From Siphonodentalium dalli (Eukaryota; Mollusca; Scaphopoda; Gadilida; Siphonodentaliidae), in assembly GCA_032622095.1 (NCBI GenBank), contig CP136066.1:62586609-62650608 (forward strand): a DNA stretch of 64,000 nt. The letters are read 5' to 3'. The first letter of the stretch is position 1. Every line of letters begins with the position of its first letter. Under the pieces are notes generated by a model. The model saw only the letters and a program-made list of their open reading frames with translations, was not told the origin of the DNA and made no database searches. The position numbers were made by a program, and so were the translations under genes. Below are positions 11,569-22,515 of the stretch, in pieces.

Positions 11569-11991
11569 AACGCGTTATCGCACCATGTTATAACGACCTT
11601 TTATAACACGTATAACGACATATTACACCTCTCGTTACATGATCTATGCACATCACTCAACATTAGCAGTGGAGTAGCTGACATGCACGGTTTGACATCG
11701 GAAATCTCATATATCTCAATCATATTTGCAACATGTTATTCGTATCGTCGTCATCTCCTTTATAAATTGTCCCATCGTGCTGCATGTTACGAAAGTACAT
11801 TGGGATTATTTCCGCATTATAACATGTATAACGACATCGTGGACATTTTACAACTCATTACATGAACTACGCACATCACGTTACATCAACAGCAGAAACT
11901 CAATATCTCAATCGTATATGTTATTGGTCGTCATCTACTTTGGAATTCTGCAAGATATAATCCATTTGAATTCTAGCCTTTACGATGTGCG
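11569..11991. repeat. Satellite remnant between MITE and LINE
   Basis: It continues the array of 9.1-10.6 kb (tatctcaatcata, gttattcgtatcgtcgtcat, aacatgtataacgaca). Short open frames here are satellite translation. Confidence 0.7.
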
Positions 11992-12318
11992 TTAGATTGT
12001 AGTAATAGAAACGATCGAGTAACATTATGTAAATTCCGAACGTGCGACCACAAACTCCCGGTTGAGGTGGGTAGATGGCAGGACATCGATCTCCAAGATC
12101 GTATTTGCATGCTATGCTCTTCGTCAAGAGTTGGCGATGAATTCCACTACTTGTTTAAGTGTGAACAATTTAATTTACTGAGAAACCGCCTACTGCCGAA
12201 ATAATTCACTGAAAGGCCAAATGTTATAGTCATGAGCGAATTTCTAAATACAAAAGTCAAACATTTATATCGCCGGCTATGTATATTAATACGACATACT
12301 ATAAAGGAATTTAATTAG
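11992..12318 (+). pseudogene. Non-LTR retrotransposon, C-terminal end of reverse-transcriptase ORF
   Basis: Forward translation gives KLPVEVGRW, then RICMLC, GDEFHYLFKC and a basic tail ending HTIKEFN and a stop at 12316-12318. This basic stretch, C-x2-C zinc-knuckle-like motif and GDEFHYLFxC is the typical C-terminal end of many animal LINE polymerase proteins. An in-frame TAA at 12202-12204 disrupts it. The 5' part is missing: satellite runs up to about 11991. A non-coding tail follows to about 12530, ending AAATAAATGAATTGAATTG, after which satellite-like gttaatcg resumes. It is a dead, 5'-truncated copy. Confidence 0.85.
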
Positions 12319-12532
12319 ATTAGGAAGGTATATTACCCGTTGGTTCAATGATATAATAAATGTGTATGTTATAGCGATGTTACATGTATATCTGATTCTG
12401 ATCCTATGTTTTTCATATAACACTGTTATGTTCTAATGAGCCATGTTGACCACATGTATATATGAAAATATTGTACACATATAATTATCTCCATACCTTT
12501 ATTAACGGAGTGAGAAATAAATGAATTGAATT
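12319..12532 (+). mobile_element. 3' tail of the same LINE copy
   Basis: AT-rich untranslated tail after the LINE stop codon, ending in AATAAATGAATTGAATTG. The following gttaatcgtgg resembles the satellite word gttaatcgccgtg, consistent with insertion into the satellite. No clean target-site duplication was found. Confidence 0.6.
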
Positions 12533-12854
12533 GTTAATCGTGGTCAAACGACCTCATCAACAGAATCGCTGCTCTACTGTAGTGCAGGTTGTGAAAGTGG
12601 ATTTAAATTTGCATTCTGAGTATTTTTGCAGTATTTTCCTTTTGTCTACTCCGTGGTGTTACCAGACCATGTGTCCAGATAGCCGGCATGAACAGACTCC
12701 TCAACTATACTTATGATTTGCATCGTCTGTTCAGCTCATCTGATCTTCTTAGTTGTACGTCCATCAATGTTGTGCCAATGATTTCTTCGCCGTCGTGGTA
12801 GTTGTCAGCACGTTCTCCTGAAAATTAGCTTAGATTGAGCTTATTTAAAAACAC
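12533..12854. other. Satellite edge and unassigned sequence
   Basis: It begins with a satellite-like word and then nothing recognisable. No gene is seen. Confidence 0.35.
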
Positions 12855-13082
12855 AAATAAGCCCATACCGGCATTATTTTAATCTGAATTATGCTTTATA
12901 TACACATGAGCCTAAATCGACTTACCGTATTCACGCTCTTTATACCGTGTTTCACTCTGACCAGCACCATAACAAGGAATAACCGATACAAGTCTACTAT
13001 GGGCTTATTTCATAATCAAATAAGTCCCTTATGAACATATTTGAATATTTAGGTCCAATACGAACCTATTTTCACAAGGATA
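12855..13082. repeat. Dispersed 'aataagtcc' repeat
   Basis: Words such as ggcattattttaatctgaat, atgggcttatttcataatca and aaataagtcc recur at 59345-59480, 59985-60175, 60598-61085, 25170-25640, 26708-26845 and 14519-14660. This is a medium-copy dispersed repeat of undetermined class. Confidence 0.7.
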
Positions 13083-13271
13083 ATATGTTGTTGTTGATGC
13101 TAAATCTTGCATCGTTTTTTCTGGACCCGATGTTGTCTTATCTTTCTGCAAGTATATATCCCATATCTCCACCCCGTATTCTAATGTTGATCTTACCATG
13201 GACTCCTTTTTATATTGGTGTCTGCTCAGCTGATATTGGACTTGAAGAACTCGCAACTAATTACAATTCGG
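13083..13271 (-). pseudogene. Non-LTR retrotransposon RT fragment
   Basis: On the minus strand the translation contains ESMVRSTLEYGVEIWD followed by IYLQKD. This is the well-known late reverse-transcriptase segment of non-LTR elements, in which a conserved SLVRPxLEYxxxxWDP block precedes a KL-x-VQRRAAR helix. Here the second part has decayed (it reads TTSGPEKTMQDLA). Only about 60 codons remain, flanked by the dispersed aataagtcc repeat on the downstream side. It is a relic with no intact enzyme. Confidence 0.8.
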
Positions 13272-13465
13272 TATGTATATATATAACAATATTGCAAATC
13301 GCCATATATAAATAAAATAATTTCTGGCAACACAATGGCGGGATGACTTACACGTAATTCCAAAAATTATTACAATTAAATGTTCCTATAATAAACGTAG
13401 CTTCACACCACTCCTTCTTGTTCAGCTCACGTTTAAATGTATTATAACTGAGAATATGGTGCCGG

Positions 13466-13548
13466 ACATTTGCAGAATGGGATCACCAAATTATGAATTT
13501 AGTGACTCTACCCCGCACAGAGGACTAGCGTCACTAAATTCTTATGAA
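13466..13548. repeat. Degenerate copy of the TTTGCAGAATGAGG hairpin
   Basis: catttgcagaatgggat, tgaatttagtgac and the complementary gtcactaaattc surround a ccccgc centre, matching the clearer hairpins at 58550, 58860 and 61199. Confidence 0.6.
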
Positions 13549-13555
13549 TAAATAG

Positions 13556-13925
13556 AAGTCCTGGAGACTGACCAGGGATACCAAGAATCACACCGGAGCA
13601 CCGAAAATCGCCATGAATCACGGAGAATCACGGCAAACCACTGAGAATCGCCGCGAACAACTGAGAATAACCGCGAACCACTATAGGAATCACCACAAAC
13701 TACCGAGAATAACCGCATACTACTGAGAATCACCGCGAACCACTGAGAATCACCGCGAACCACTGAGAATCACCGCGAACCACTGAGAATCACCGCGAAC
13801 CAATAAGAATCATCGGAAACCATGCACTGTGAATCACTGTGAACCACTGAGAATCACCCCAAACTAATGAGAATCATCGCGAACCACTAAGCATCACCAC
13901 AAAACACCGACAACTACCTGGAATC
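13556..13925. repeat. 21-bp minisatellite
   Basis: The unit gaatcaccgcgaaccactga(g) repeats about 17 times; four consecutive copies near 13730-13800 are nearly identical and the edges are diverged. The 21-bp length keeps frame, which produces an artefactual open frame on the minus strand. Isolated related units occur near 42500, 43910 and 59080. Confidence 0.92.
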
Positions 13926-15304
13926 TTTGACGCCGTTTCAATTTATTTTATAAAAAAATTAACTAAATATTGATAATTGCCTTGTCTGGACTTATCAATA
14001 TTTTAATGACCAGTTTGACCACGAAAATGACAAATTGTTGAATTTTGTAAAACTATGTGTATGCATTGCGATTTCCGTTGCATATTTTGAAGGTTCGCCA
14101 TGATTGCCGGTGATACCCTAGCTAACCCTTGGCACTCAAGATTTCTGGGTTGAGCGGGTTACCGTGAATCACTCTCCCAAAAATCGCCACGCTGTTGAGT
14201 GTTTTTGCTGATCGCACATCCTTTACATACTGTATTTTGCTTGTTACGCATCTTTTGTAGAGCTACATTGTAATAATTTGCCAATAATGTTTCATTCATT
14301 TCTCCCTACACATCTGTTTCGCTCGATGCAAGGATAAATGCACTATTGCAATATGATTTCAATGGAAACAATGACCTGAAGCTATTCTACAATTCTTACA
14401 CATTTTGGACTGCCACTGAGGGACTGGGAAATGATGTGTGCCACAGCCCTTGCTCGGTCTTTGGCGGCGGTCCAAAGCTGGTGCCATTCGGGTTTCGGGA
14501 CACGAGGATCAACATATAATCTCGTGCTAATAGGTTCACATTGAACATAAATATTCACCTATGTTCATATAGTGGATTTTTAAATAAGTCCAGTAAATAG
14601 GTTGCTCAAATAGTGCCATATTGGACTTATTTCATTTATAAATAGGTTAATATTGAGATTCAGTCTCTTTGAAAAGCCGACGGATATCATAACAGATTTA
14701 CGTCTCTAGATATTGTTTACATTTCTTATTGCTGGGATTACCGACATTCCATTGGTTATGGCGCAGAGCATGCGCGAGTGTATTAGTTAGTGACGTAAGT
14801 CGCGTAGCAGATCACTTCAACTGCATAATTTAATTTATGTAAAAAGCCGATAACAATGACAAACACTGCTTCGTTGTTGGTTATATTTAATTTTCGAGAT
14901 CGGATGTCAATGACATTCATTCAATATCCTCACGATAGCGAAACACAACATATGTTTAAAAGCTGAATACAGGCGACACATTCATAACGCAATATACTTA
15001 TCGCAATCTAGCAGACTTCATCTTCGAGTTTTTATCAGTCATCGATATTTATAACTGATTATTCTTTCGCATTTATTTGTTTTTATAATTAATAATAAAT
15101 ATTATAATTCTCACAAACGCTTACTACGCCAGACATGCACTCCATATATAGTAACAATTTATTTCGTCATCGTGAGAAAGTGAATCACAGATCTACATCT
15201 AGAGACGTAATTTATTTAGGATTTTCGTCGGCTTTTCAAGGATACTGTTCGAGCGTATAATCCAGGAGGACAGGGTGTGGGTACAGGAGATGTGTCTCAT
15301 AAAA
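13926..15304. other. Unassigned, with dispersed repeat fragments
   Basis: Positions 14145-14270 carry a dispersed motif (gttgagtgtttttgctgatcg) related to 43975-44030, 41985-42020 and 58485-58540. Positions 14519-14660 match the aataagtcc repeat. The rest is AT-rich with no gene seen. Confidence 0.45.
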
Positions 15305-15741
15305 TGTGACCCGCCATATCAAATCCAGTCGTGAGTCGGGATTTTTTTTACCCTGTGCCAATGCATTCTCTTATATATGCGAGTCGGCCATAGGTCGCCT
15401 CGCATATATAAGAGAATGCATTGGCCTAACAATTTTTTATAATTTTAATAATTTGTTCTTGTATTCTTTAACAATTTTATAATTTCACCCATACAGAGCC
15501 TCAGACAAACATGAGCAGACGACACTCTTCTATATGCTTCTATATATGTAATGGATGTTTTTTATTTTATGTCCTAAAAATCGTAAGAAACATTTATTTT
15601 AAAAAATGATAAAAAATTGTTAGGCCAATGCATTCTCTTGTATATGCGAGGCGACCTATGGCCGACTCGCATATATAAGAGAATGCATTGGCACAGGGTA
15701 AAAATATCCCGACTTACGACTGGATTTGATATGGCGGGTCA
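15305..15741 (+). mobile_element. Hairpin MITE, family 3
   Basis: Outer inverted repeats run TGTGACCCGCCATATCAAAT to ATTTGATATGGCGGGTCA, each continuing through an (a)gtcgggat stretch. Between them are the same two opposed 67-bp hairpins as in family 1 and a ~170-bp spacer with cagacgacactcttctatat. The last bases of the right end are mutated and no target duplication is evident. Non-coding. Confidence 0.88.
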
Positions 15742-16857
15742 AAAATTATCGCGTGCTCGGAGCGAACGTGATGTCCACGTCCCGAATTGCATTGCATTTA
15801 CTAGCAAGTACACATCAGAAATAATGGTGGGCCCCATTAATTTCAAGAATTGTTGGTGACCAAGTAATTGCGGGAGAATAACGAGAGCGAAAACAGCATT
15901 AGACAACGAGCATCAATAATGGCTTCCGGCCCTTGAGACTCTGGGTTTCCTTCGACGCATGTGTTGCCCAAAAATAATCGAATAAGGAATAAGTACCGGA
16001 TGTCACGTTCGTCCTTGGTGTACGAGCACGCGTTGACTACAGCTGTCCTCATGTGAATCGTGAACTGACACAAAGAAACTGAGAAATATTATTACGCGCG
16101 CCGCGTGTATACTAATGTCCAAATTATTGTTTCGCCTGGGCGCTGGAGTTTACGCTGGGGTTTTTATTTATAGATATTGGGAATTTTTGAGACGGATTTA
16201 AAAGTCGAACTGCGCGACCCAGAGGCCGAGTCCGGTAAAAGGTGTAGTTGGGAATTTCAATTTCGTTTATTGTCCTTTACATTATTATGTCAATAATGTT
16301 GATTTTTGGTTTGTGACAAGCTATGTCAATTACAAATAAAAGAAATGAAAAAGATAATTTGTAAGTCTTATAGTTCAACTTTTATAGACATTTTCCGTGC
16401 TGCAGCCCACTGAGGGTTGTGGTCGGAGACGGCCGAGTCGACCACCGGTTCGTTAATTATGTGCTGGTTGTTATTGTTATTTTAACGGAATTCTGAGTTG
16501 GTTATTCGCGATACCAATTATATTTTATATTCTATAATTACAAACACGGGTATATAATATATGATCTTGAGCGCGTTACCATTTCTGACATTGGTTTTCT
16601 TGTATACAACATAACATCTTTTATCAACACGGATCTGTGACCATCTTGCTTCGCATGCGGGGATTTATTTTTATAGCACCATATAACTGTTAAGGGGTTT
16701 AACAACTGCATTAGTAACGTTAGATATGACTAGTGTACCTAATATAGTGGGGTAATCACGCGGAATCCATGCACACGTCTAAGTACCGCGGCGTGAACCA
16801 GCTCTGGTAGAATGCTATATGAACTTTCCAAATAAATCCACCCATGCCATAATCTTA
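15742..16857. other. Unassigned, possible CpG-containing 5' region
   Basis: No repeat family was recognised across most of this stretch, which is unusual in the window. A CG-rich patch (attacgcgcgccgcgtg, 16091) directly precedes the small ATG frame listed separately. No TATA or other promoter element can be asserted. Confidence 0.35.
16115..16201 (+). CDS. Candidate 28-residue single-pass membrane micropeptide
   Basis: ATG at 16115 opens a frame reading MSKLLFRLGAGVYAGVFIYR and then an aromatic and basic end before TAA. The small-residue-rich hydrophobic stretch LGAGVYAGVF with a basic flank looks like short single-pass mitochondrial inner-membrane proteins in general layout. After the stop, another frame continues with KVELRDPEAESGK up to a possible splice donor (gtaaaa at 16233), so a frameshift or a truncated first exon is possible. 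No family is firmly recognised; chance is a real alternative. Confidence 0.25.
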   Translation: MSKLLFRLGAGVYAGVFIYRYWEFLRRI

Positions 16858-17181
16858 TCCCGTCCATGACTGAAGCTTCTGAAATTTTGAGAAAGCCGTG
16901 TGCCAATGCATTCTCTTATATATGCGAGTCTCCCATATATAGGCAGCCTCGGATATGTAAGAGAATGCATTGGCCAAACAATATTTACCTAATTCACATG
17001 ATCGTTATACCATCACAGTTACCGTTCATGAATCTTGCGTAAGGCAGTTCATTCTCTTATATATGCGAGGCCCCTATATGATACTCACATATACATAAGA
17101 TAATGCATGGCACTGGCACACCACACAGACCCAAGCAGACGACAGTCATCAGAGTATTGTTCTCTCTGGTTCCACAAAGGG
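16858..17181 (-). mobile_element. Hairpin MITE, family 2, diverged copy
   Basis: The left edge (ccatgactgaagcttct) matches the right end of family 2 reversed. Two decayed hairpins follow (16901-16974 and 17041-17110) and the right end is AAAGGG next to TTAA at 17182-17185. The left TTAA has become TTAT. The hairpins contain several mismatches, so this is among the oldest copies. Confidence 0.7.
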
Positions 17182-17185
17182 TTAA

Positions 17186-17873
17186 AAAGCCCGGGAGCCA
17201 TGTTGGTGATCGAACGTATGAGCCAGTATTATTAGGCAGGTTGCGAATAACAGGTTACCGCCCAAGCGACTAATTAACGCCAATCAATGGAAACACACAT
17301 TCCTCGCGATGTACATCACGGTGCTATGTTTGTTTTTTTGGTATCGGGGTAGGATTTATCGTGCCGTACTTATTGACTCTATATATGACACGTTTCAAAC
17401 GTGTTACTTTTATTTTCCAATTTTCCAGCTGAATTGTCAGTTTAGAATATAAGTAAATGGGGGAAGTGTGGATCTCCTATGTGTCCTAAATATTGTATTT
17501 ATTGAGAACAGCCGATCTTTAACATTTAACCTGGCCCAATAATGCTTCTTGACTCGTTTTATTGTGCAGCGATGCTAAGCCGATCGCCGCCCAATGCAAA
17601 TGTATAGAATAACGAAATTGTTTTGATATTTTCTTGCATCCCGAACATATTATAACATCTGTATGTACATAAAGACATAACAGATGTTCGTCTCCAAACA
17701 CATAACGCAGGTCTTCTTGGTCAAACAAATTGTCCATCGAAGACCATTCAAATGTTGACCGAATGTGACATGCCGGACATGTGCATGTATACGCGTATGA
17801 CTTACCATATATACATTAAAACTTCCATGTAACTGTTCGTGACTTTTTGCATGCTGGTTTGGTATAGTAGTGT
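17186..17873. other. Unassigned
   Basis: No repeat or gene was recognised. A 72-codon frame on the minus strand at 17519-17737 (start MDNLFDQEDLRYVFGDEH) matches no family I know and has no supporting context. Confidence 0.3.
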
Positions 17874-18625
17874 GCTAAATTTAGCAGAACACTACACTAT
17901 ATAGAACACAGCTCTCGACCATATCAGAAGGCGCCATTTCTGGGTGAGGTGAAATATCTATATAAATCACATGAAACCCCTATTATATCATTACAAAAGC
18001 CATTACATATTTCCGTATATCTCACTAGTGATGAATAGGCGCGTGCTTCGCGGGATACTTGCATCGCGCCAACAAAATTACCGCGCTGATTAATACTGTT
18101 TCGAAAAGCTGGGCATGAGACATTGCAAAATGATTGCTTTGATCATTAAAGTTAAATTATTGATCAACTGCATTGCACTAACGAAAATAGTCCCAAAAAC
18201 AAAGAGAAAAATTGGGGGACTATATTTTTTGTCGCCAGTCAGAGCGCGAAATACTGTCGTATACGGTTATGAAGCGTCTCAGCCATAGCAGTGCATTTTG
18301 CATGCATTTTTCATCTTCTTTTAAAGATTTTGATTTGTTAAAAAGGCATTGAGCTCTAGTTTTTTTTTCATGTGATATAAAATATCTTCAACTCGTTATG
18401 TTGGGATAAAATATATTACGAAACTCGTTTGATAGATCTGATTCACAACTAGTCTATATTATACGACTCGTTGTGAATCAAATTTATCAATCTCGTTTCA
18501 TAAAATCTTATTTCCCAACATAACTCGCTGGTGATCCTCTATATATTTCACCTCACCTAGAAATGGCGCATTCTGGTTGGTCGAGAGCTGTGTTCTATAT
18601 TGTGTAGCGTTGTGCTAAATTTAGC
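17874..18625. mobile_element. 750-bp foldback element with ~83-bp inverted ends
   Basis: The left end 17874-17957 and right end 18543-18625 are inverted copies: both read gctaaatttagc, then tatagaacacagctctcgac, then cgccatttct and aggtgaaatat. A second palindrome lies inside (18389-18529; actcgttatgttggga against cccaacataactcg). The mid-part holds no gene. Target duplication is not obvious. Confidence 0.88.
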
Positions 18626-19329
18626 CCACCACATATATGTACGTGTATATATTTTGCAAACTTCTATAACAAAGCATGCAAAAAGCCATGAACAGAGGCA
18701 ACAATCAGAGGCCACAATAAGATATACACATGTGTCCACCAATTTACGAAGGCGTGTCCAAATGAAATTAAACATTACTGTGAAAACAATTTGTGAAAAT
18801 TTTGTTTTCACAGGAACTACGTCAAAGATACAGTTTCTGGTTTTCGTGCATACAAGACAAAACTTAACTACTGCGCGTTTCGGTTTATTGAACTTGATTT
18901 GATCACATTCTTGTGACGATTATGTTTCTCTTAAACTGTTTATCGGTAAGTTGACGACTTGTACGTGATTCCTTTTAACGTCTTAAGAATGGAATTTGAA
19001 TAGTCCATCAGTTGGTGCATTTTGGTAGGATACGGTTATGTAATATGTATGCTACAAGTTTGAATTTTTCGGTGAAATATAATAAATTTAGCATGTCTTG
19101 TCGTTGACTAGTCCAGTGGGGTGGGTATAGTTCATTCCGCTTCGCGTCGTGAACTACATCCACAAAACTTGGCATTATACCCGCGTAGTCAACTCCAAAC
19201 CATGCTCTATTTTTTGTTAGATATAGCAAATACTGGTTCGTGTAGTAGCTTTATTTTGCTTCAAACTCCAACATTGGACCATTCAAATGGAATTTCCATG
19301 TGAATACGGAAATATGATGATTTATATGT
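18626..19329. other. Unassigned
   Basis: No repeat family or convincing frame is seen. Overlapping frames on both strands (18557-18902, 19008-19229) have no recognised homology. Confidence 0.3.
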
Positions 19330-19452
19330 TGACGACAATAATGAGGATGATAATGCATGATGATGATGCTGATGATGATGATGATGATAGTGGTGACGAT
19401 GAAGACGACAGAGATTACGACGACGTTGACGACGACTATAATGACGATGAAC

Positions 19453-19487
<35 letters not shown>

Positions 19488-19679
19488 GATGACGATGACG
19501 ATGACGACGACGACGAAGACGACGATGATGAAGATGATGATGTCGAGGATAAGGCGACGATAACGATGACGATAATGATGGACGAAATGACGAACGATGA
19601 TGCTGATGATGATGATGATGCCGAGGATAAAGAAGAAGATGAAGATGATGATGATGATGACGACGATGATGATGCATAA
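19330..19679. repeat. Interrupted GAT/GAC microsatellite
   Basis: About 350 bp is mostly gatgat and gacgac triplets. In the plus frame 19287-19679 it encodes an uninterrupted, almost pure aspartate tract ending in a stop. On the minus strand it reads as poly-His or poly-Ser. Triplet composition alone explains the open frames in all phases. Confidence 0.93.
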
Positions 19680-19910
19680 TAGTACGATTGAGTTATCAAT
19701 AAAGCATCACTAAAAGTGGAAATGGCCAAGCCGTTGTGATTGCTAATAAGTAACGGCTCTCACGTTCGTGTATATAGTCACGTGTGGTGTCCCTATATAC
19801 TATGTGCGTATTCTCTAGTTCCATCAATTGTAAACTGCCGCCTATATAATGCATACAATTAATTATTCAGGATCAACCACGTTGCATCCCGGAGACTGCT
19901 TTTCACTTAA

Positions 19911-20303
19911 CCCTTTACCCAACAGAAGGGCCCTGTGCCAATGCATTCTCTTATATATGCGAGTCGACCATAGGTCGCCTCGCATATATAAGAGAATGCA
20001 TTGGCTTAACACATTAAAAATTATAAAATTGTTAAAGAATGTAAGAAAAAATGGTAAAAAGTGTTAAAAAAAGATGATTTTTTAGGCCAATGCATTCTCT
20101 TATATATGTGAGGCGACCTATGGTCGACTCGCATATATAAGAGAATGCATTGGCACAGGGCATAACTGTAACTATCACAATGTGGTCAAGGAGCCGGTTC
20201 CAATGATATCCATATTTGTATGGTTCTATTGAGACAGACCGAAGATAATTTAGGCTGTTGAAGCTTTATTTGGCCGGTTTTGGCCGGTTTGTTGGGTAAA
20301 GGG
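19911..20303 (+). mobile_element. piggyBac-like hairpin MITE, family 1 copy C
   Basis: TTAA at 19907-19910 and 20304-20307. Ends CCCTTTACCCAACA and TGTTGGGTAAAGGG. Both hairpins are present, the second with one substitution (tatatatgtgagg). It is 309 bp upstream of the exon-like frame at 20616. Confidence 0.92.
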
Positions 20304-20307
20304 TTAA

Positions 20308-20615
20308 TCTGTAGACGATATAGCAATTGTTGACGTTAGCCATCACATACCAGCTCATTAAACGAAAGCTTACTCGTCAGCAGTTGCCACAATATGCCCC
20401 CCCCCCGGGGGTGTCAGTAAATCAAGAACTTCGGTCTTTATACTGTACATTATAGAAATTAATTAGCAACTGTACATCAATCAGAAAAGTGTTTATAAAA
20501 GAACTCAAGGTCCTTCGATGAGGGTTCGTGCGGAATAACACAAAAGTCTGTAAAACAAATATCATCAATAAGGGCATGGACTTTGTTCTTATTTTCATTA
20601 TAAATAACTTTCCAG
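20308..20615. other. Possible intron sequence upstream of the candidate exon
   Basis: It includes a poly-C/G run at 20398-20410. It ends with a pyrimidine-rich stretch (ctttgttcttattttcatta) followed by aactttccag at 20606-20615, a good splice-acceptor match. Other frames here carry stops. Confidence 0.35.
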
Positions 20616-21036
20616 TAACGAGATTCCTCATATCGAAATAATTGTTTGTAAAAAGTTCTGTTGCAGTGGCATTGCCGATCAATGTCCAAATGGACAAATA
20701 AGTTACAAATGTTTAAACGGACATGGCACTTTCGAACCTCCAATTTTGTTCTTGGTAATTTGGAGCGACGAATACGATAGGTCGATAAATAAAGGAACTA
20801 TTGATATACCGGCTTCATATGCTCTGAAAAACACTTGCCAAAGTTACAGTAATTTTTCAGCCGTTTTCAACATTTCGCCAGAAATAAGAGAAACGCTCTT
20901 TATTGCTACCATATCAGGAATAGACTACCACGGGATGCTCTTTTCTGTTCCATGTCGTGCAAATGGTTGTTTTATATTTGGAAACCAAACACCGAATTCA
21001 CAGTTGTATTTTGCATTACTTCAATGCGTCTTTTTG
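20616..21036 (+). CDS. Candidate internal exon of an unrecognised cysteine-containing protein
   Basis: After the acceptor-like tccag at 20611-20615 the plus strand stays open for about 140 codons until a family 2 MITE fragment begins near 21037; the nominal stop at 21070 lies inside the MITE. The peptide starts NEIPHIEIIVCKKFCCSGIA, then CPNGQISYKCLNG, a mid part FLVIWSDEYDRS, then ALKNTCQSYSNF and MLFSVPCRANG. It has a spread of cysteines, balanced composition and no repeat character, unlike all other frames in the window. It looks like an extracellular or lumenal domain, but I do not recognise the family. A 5' boundary at 20616 would put the exon in phase 2. The MITE may have truncated the exon or lie just beyond its end; no donor was settled. 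Confidence 0.45.
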
Positions 21037-21230
21037 AGTCTCCCCATACGGAGCCTCGCATATATAAGATAATGCATTGGCTTAACAATATTTATATTGA
21101 CCTTGCATGCCAAGGCATTCTCTTACATGCATGTATATATCCGAGGCTTCCTATGGGAGACTCGCATATATAAGAGAATTAACTGGCACATGACCATTAA
21201 TGACCACCGCAGCTCCCGTCACAAAAGGGT
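21037..21230 (-). mobile_element. Hairpin MITE, family 2, 5'-truncated
   Basis: It starts inside a hairpin (gagtctccccatacggag), continues through atataagataatgcattggc and a second decayed hairpin, and ends ccgcagctcccgtcac-aaaaggg next to TGAA, a decayed TTAA. It abuts the candidate exon. Confidence 0.75.
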
Positions 21231-22113
21231 GAAAGCGGACTGTATGGTAGGTATGTTGGTTTCCATTTCTAATTATTGATTGTTGAGAATGTAGCAGACA
21301 TCTGATAACAATCCTGTTTCTGGCACAATAATGTTATTTGAGAATGCAGCAGGCATATGATAGCACAATAATATTATGTGATCACTGCTCTGTTCCATTA
21401 CGTGTGTATTGCGTACACGATGTGATCAGGTTACAATGATTTCGTGACAATGTGACACTTTAGAACCATAAACCAGTCTATTCAACAACGACGCCGAGAG
21501 TACGCCAATATGTTACAAACAACTGCATGTAATTATTTTCCATATACATGTAGTCGACCATGCTAACTATAAGTCCCGCCGGCGATGGCTAACACACGAA
21601 TTGTTACTGTAACCGGGTTACTGGTCGGAGCTAACACACGAATTGTTACTGGTTTCCTAATGTAACTCCAAACGCCAAAAAAAAAAAAAAAATAGGGCGC
21701 ATTTATAACCCAGTAACTGGTTACAAATGCGTCGTATTTTTTTCTGCACCAGAATCTGCCATATATGTATTTGAACAAGTGGTAAATTTTCCGATACACC
21801 ATTCGGTGATATAAAATGCGCCCTTTTCGGTTTTTTGTTTGAACGAAAATCTTGCATTTCCACAACTACACCATTTACTGCACAAAATTCAACAGCATAC
21901 AAATACACAGACCCGTCCATAACTTCGGGACCCCGTGCACCAGACTCTTCGTGGACATTTAATCACAAATAATCGCTATATTTACGTACATATAGGCAAT
22001 GATTTTCTTATCTCGCTTTATTAATATAACTTATTCTGACTTATCACTTCGTGGGAGGCATATATTACTGCGTTAACTTAATGGAAACAAGAGTTATCCT
22101 TCAAATATACCAG
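21231..22113. other. Unassigned, with short local duplications
   Basis: gaatgtagcagacatctgataac and gaatgcagcaggcatatgatag (21290-21365) are a diverged pair. A 37-bp stretch with taacacacgaattgttactg is repeated at 21588 and 21632. A poly-A run lies at 21678-21692. No gene is seen. Confidence 0.45.
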
Positions 22114-22117
22114 TTAA

Positions 22118-22511
22118 CCCTTTACCCAACAAACCGGCCAAAACCGGCCAAATAAAGCTTCAACAGCCTAAAATATCTTCGGTCTGTCTCAATAGAACCA
22201 TACACATATGGATATCATTGGAACCGGTTCATCGACCACATTGTGATGGTTACAGTTATGCCCTGTGCCAATGCATTCTCTTATATATGCGAGTCGACCA
22301 TAGGTCGCCTTGCATATATATAAGAGAATGCATTGGCCTAAAAAAAATCTTTTTTTAACACTTTTTACCATTTTTTCTTACATTCTTTAACAATTTTATA
22401 ATTTTTAATGTGTTAAGCCAATGCATTCTCTTATATATGCGAGGCGACCTATGGTCGACTCGCATATATAAGAGAATGTATTGGCACAGGGCCGTTCTGT
22501 TTGGTAAAGAG
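22118..22511 (-). mobile_element. piggyBac-like hairpin MITE, family 1 copy D
   Basis: TTAA at 22114-22117 and 22512-22515. The right end has drifted to TTTGGTAAAGAG. Both hairpins are present. Confidence 0.9.
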
Positions 22512-22515
22512 TTAA

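Noticed and set aside
20477-20743. 88-codon minus-strand frame
   Set aside because: It overlaps the stronger plus-strand exon-like frame and looks like its antisense shadow.
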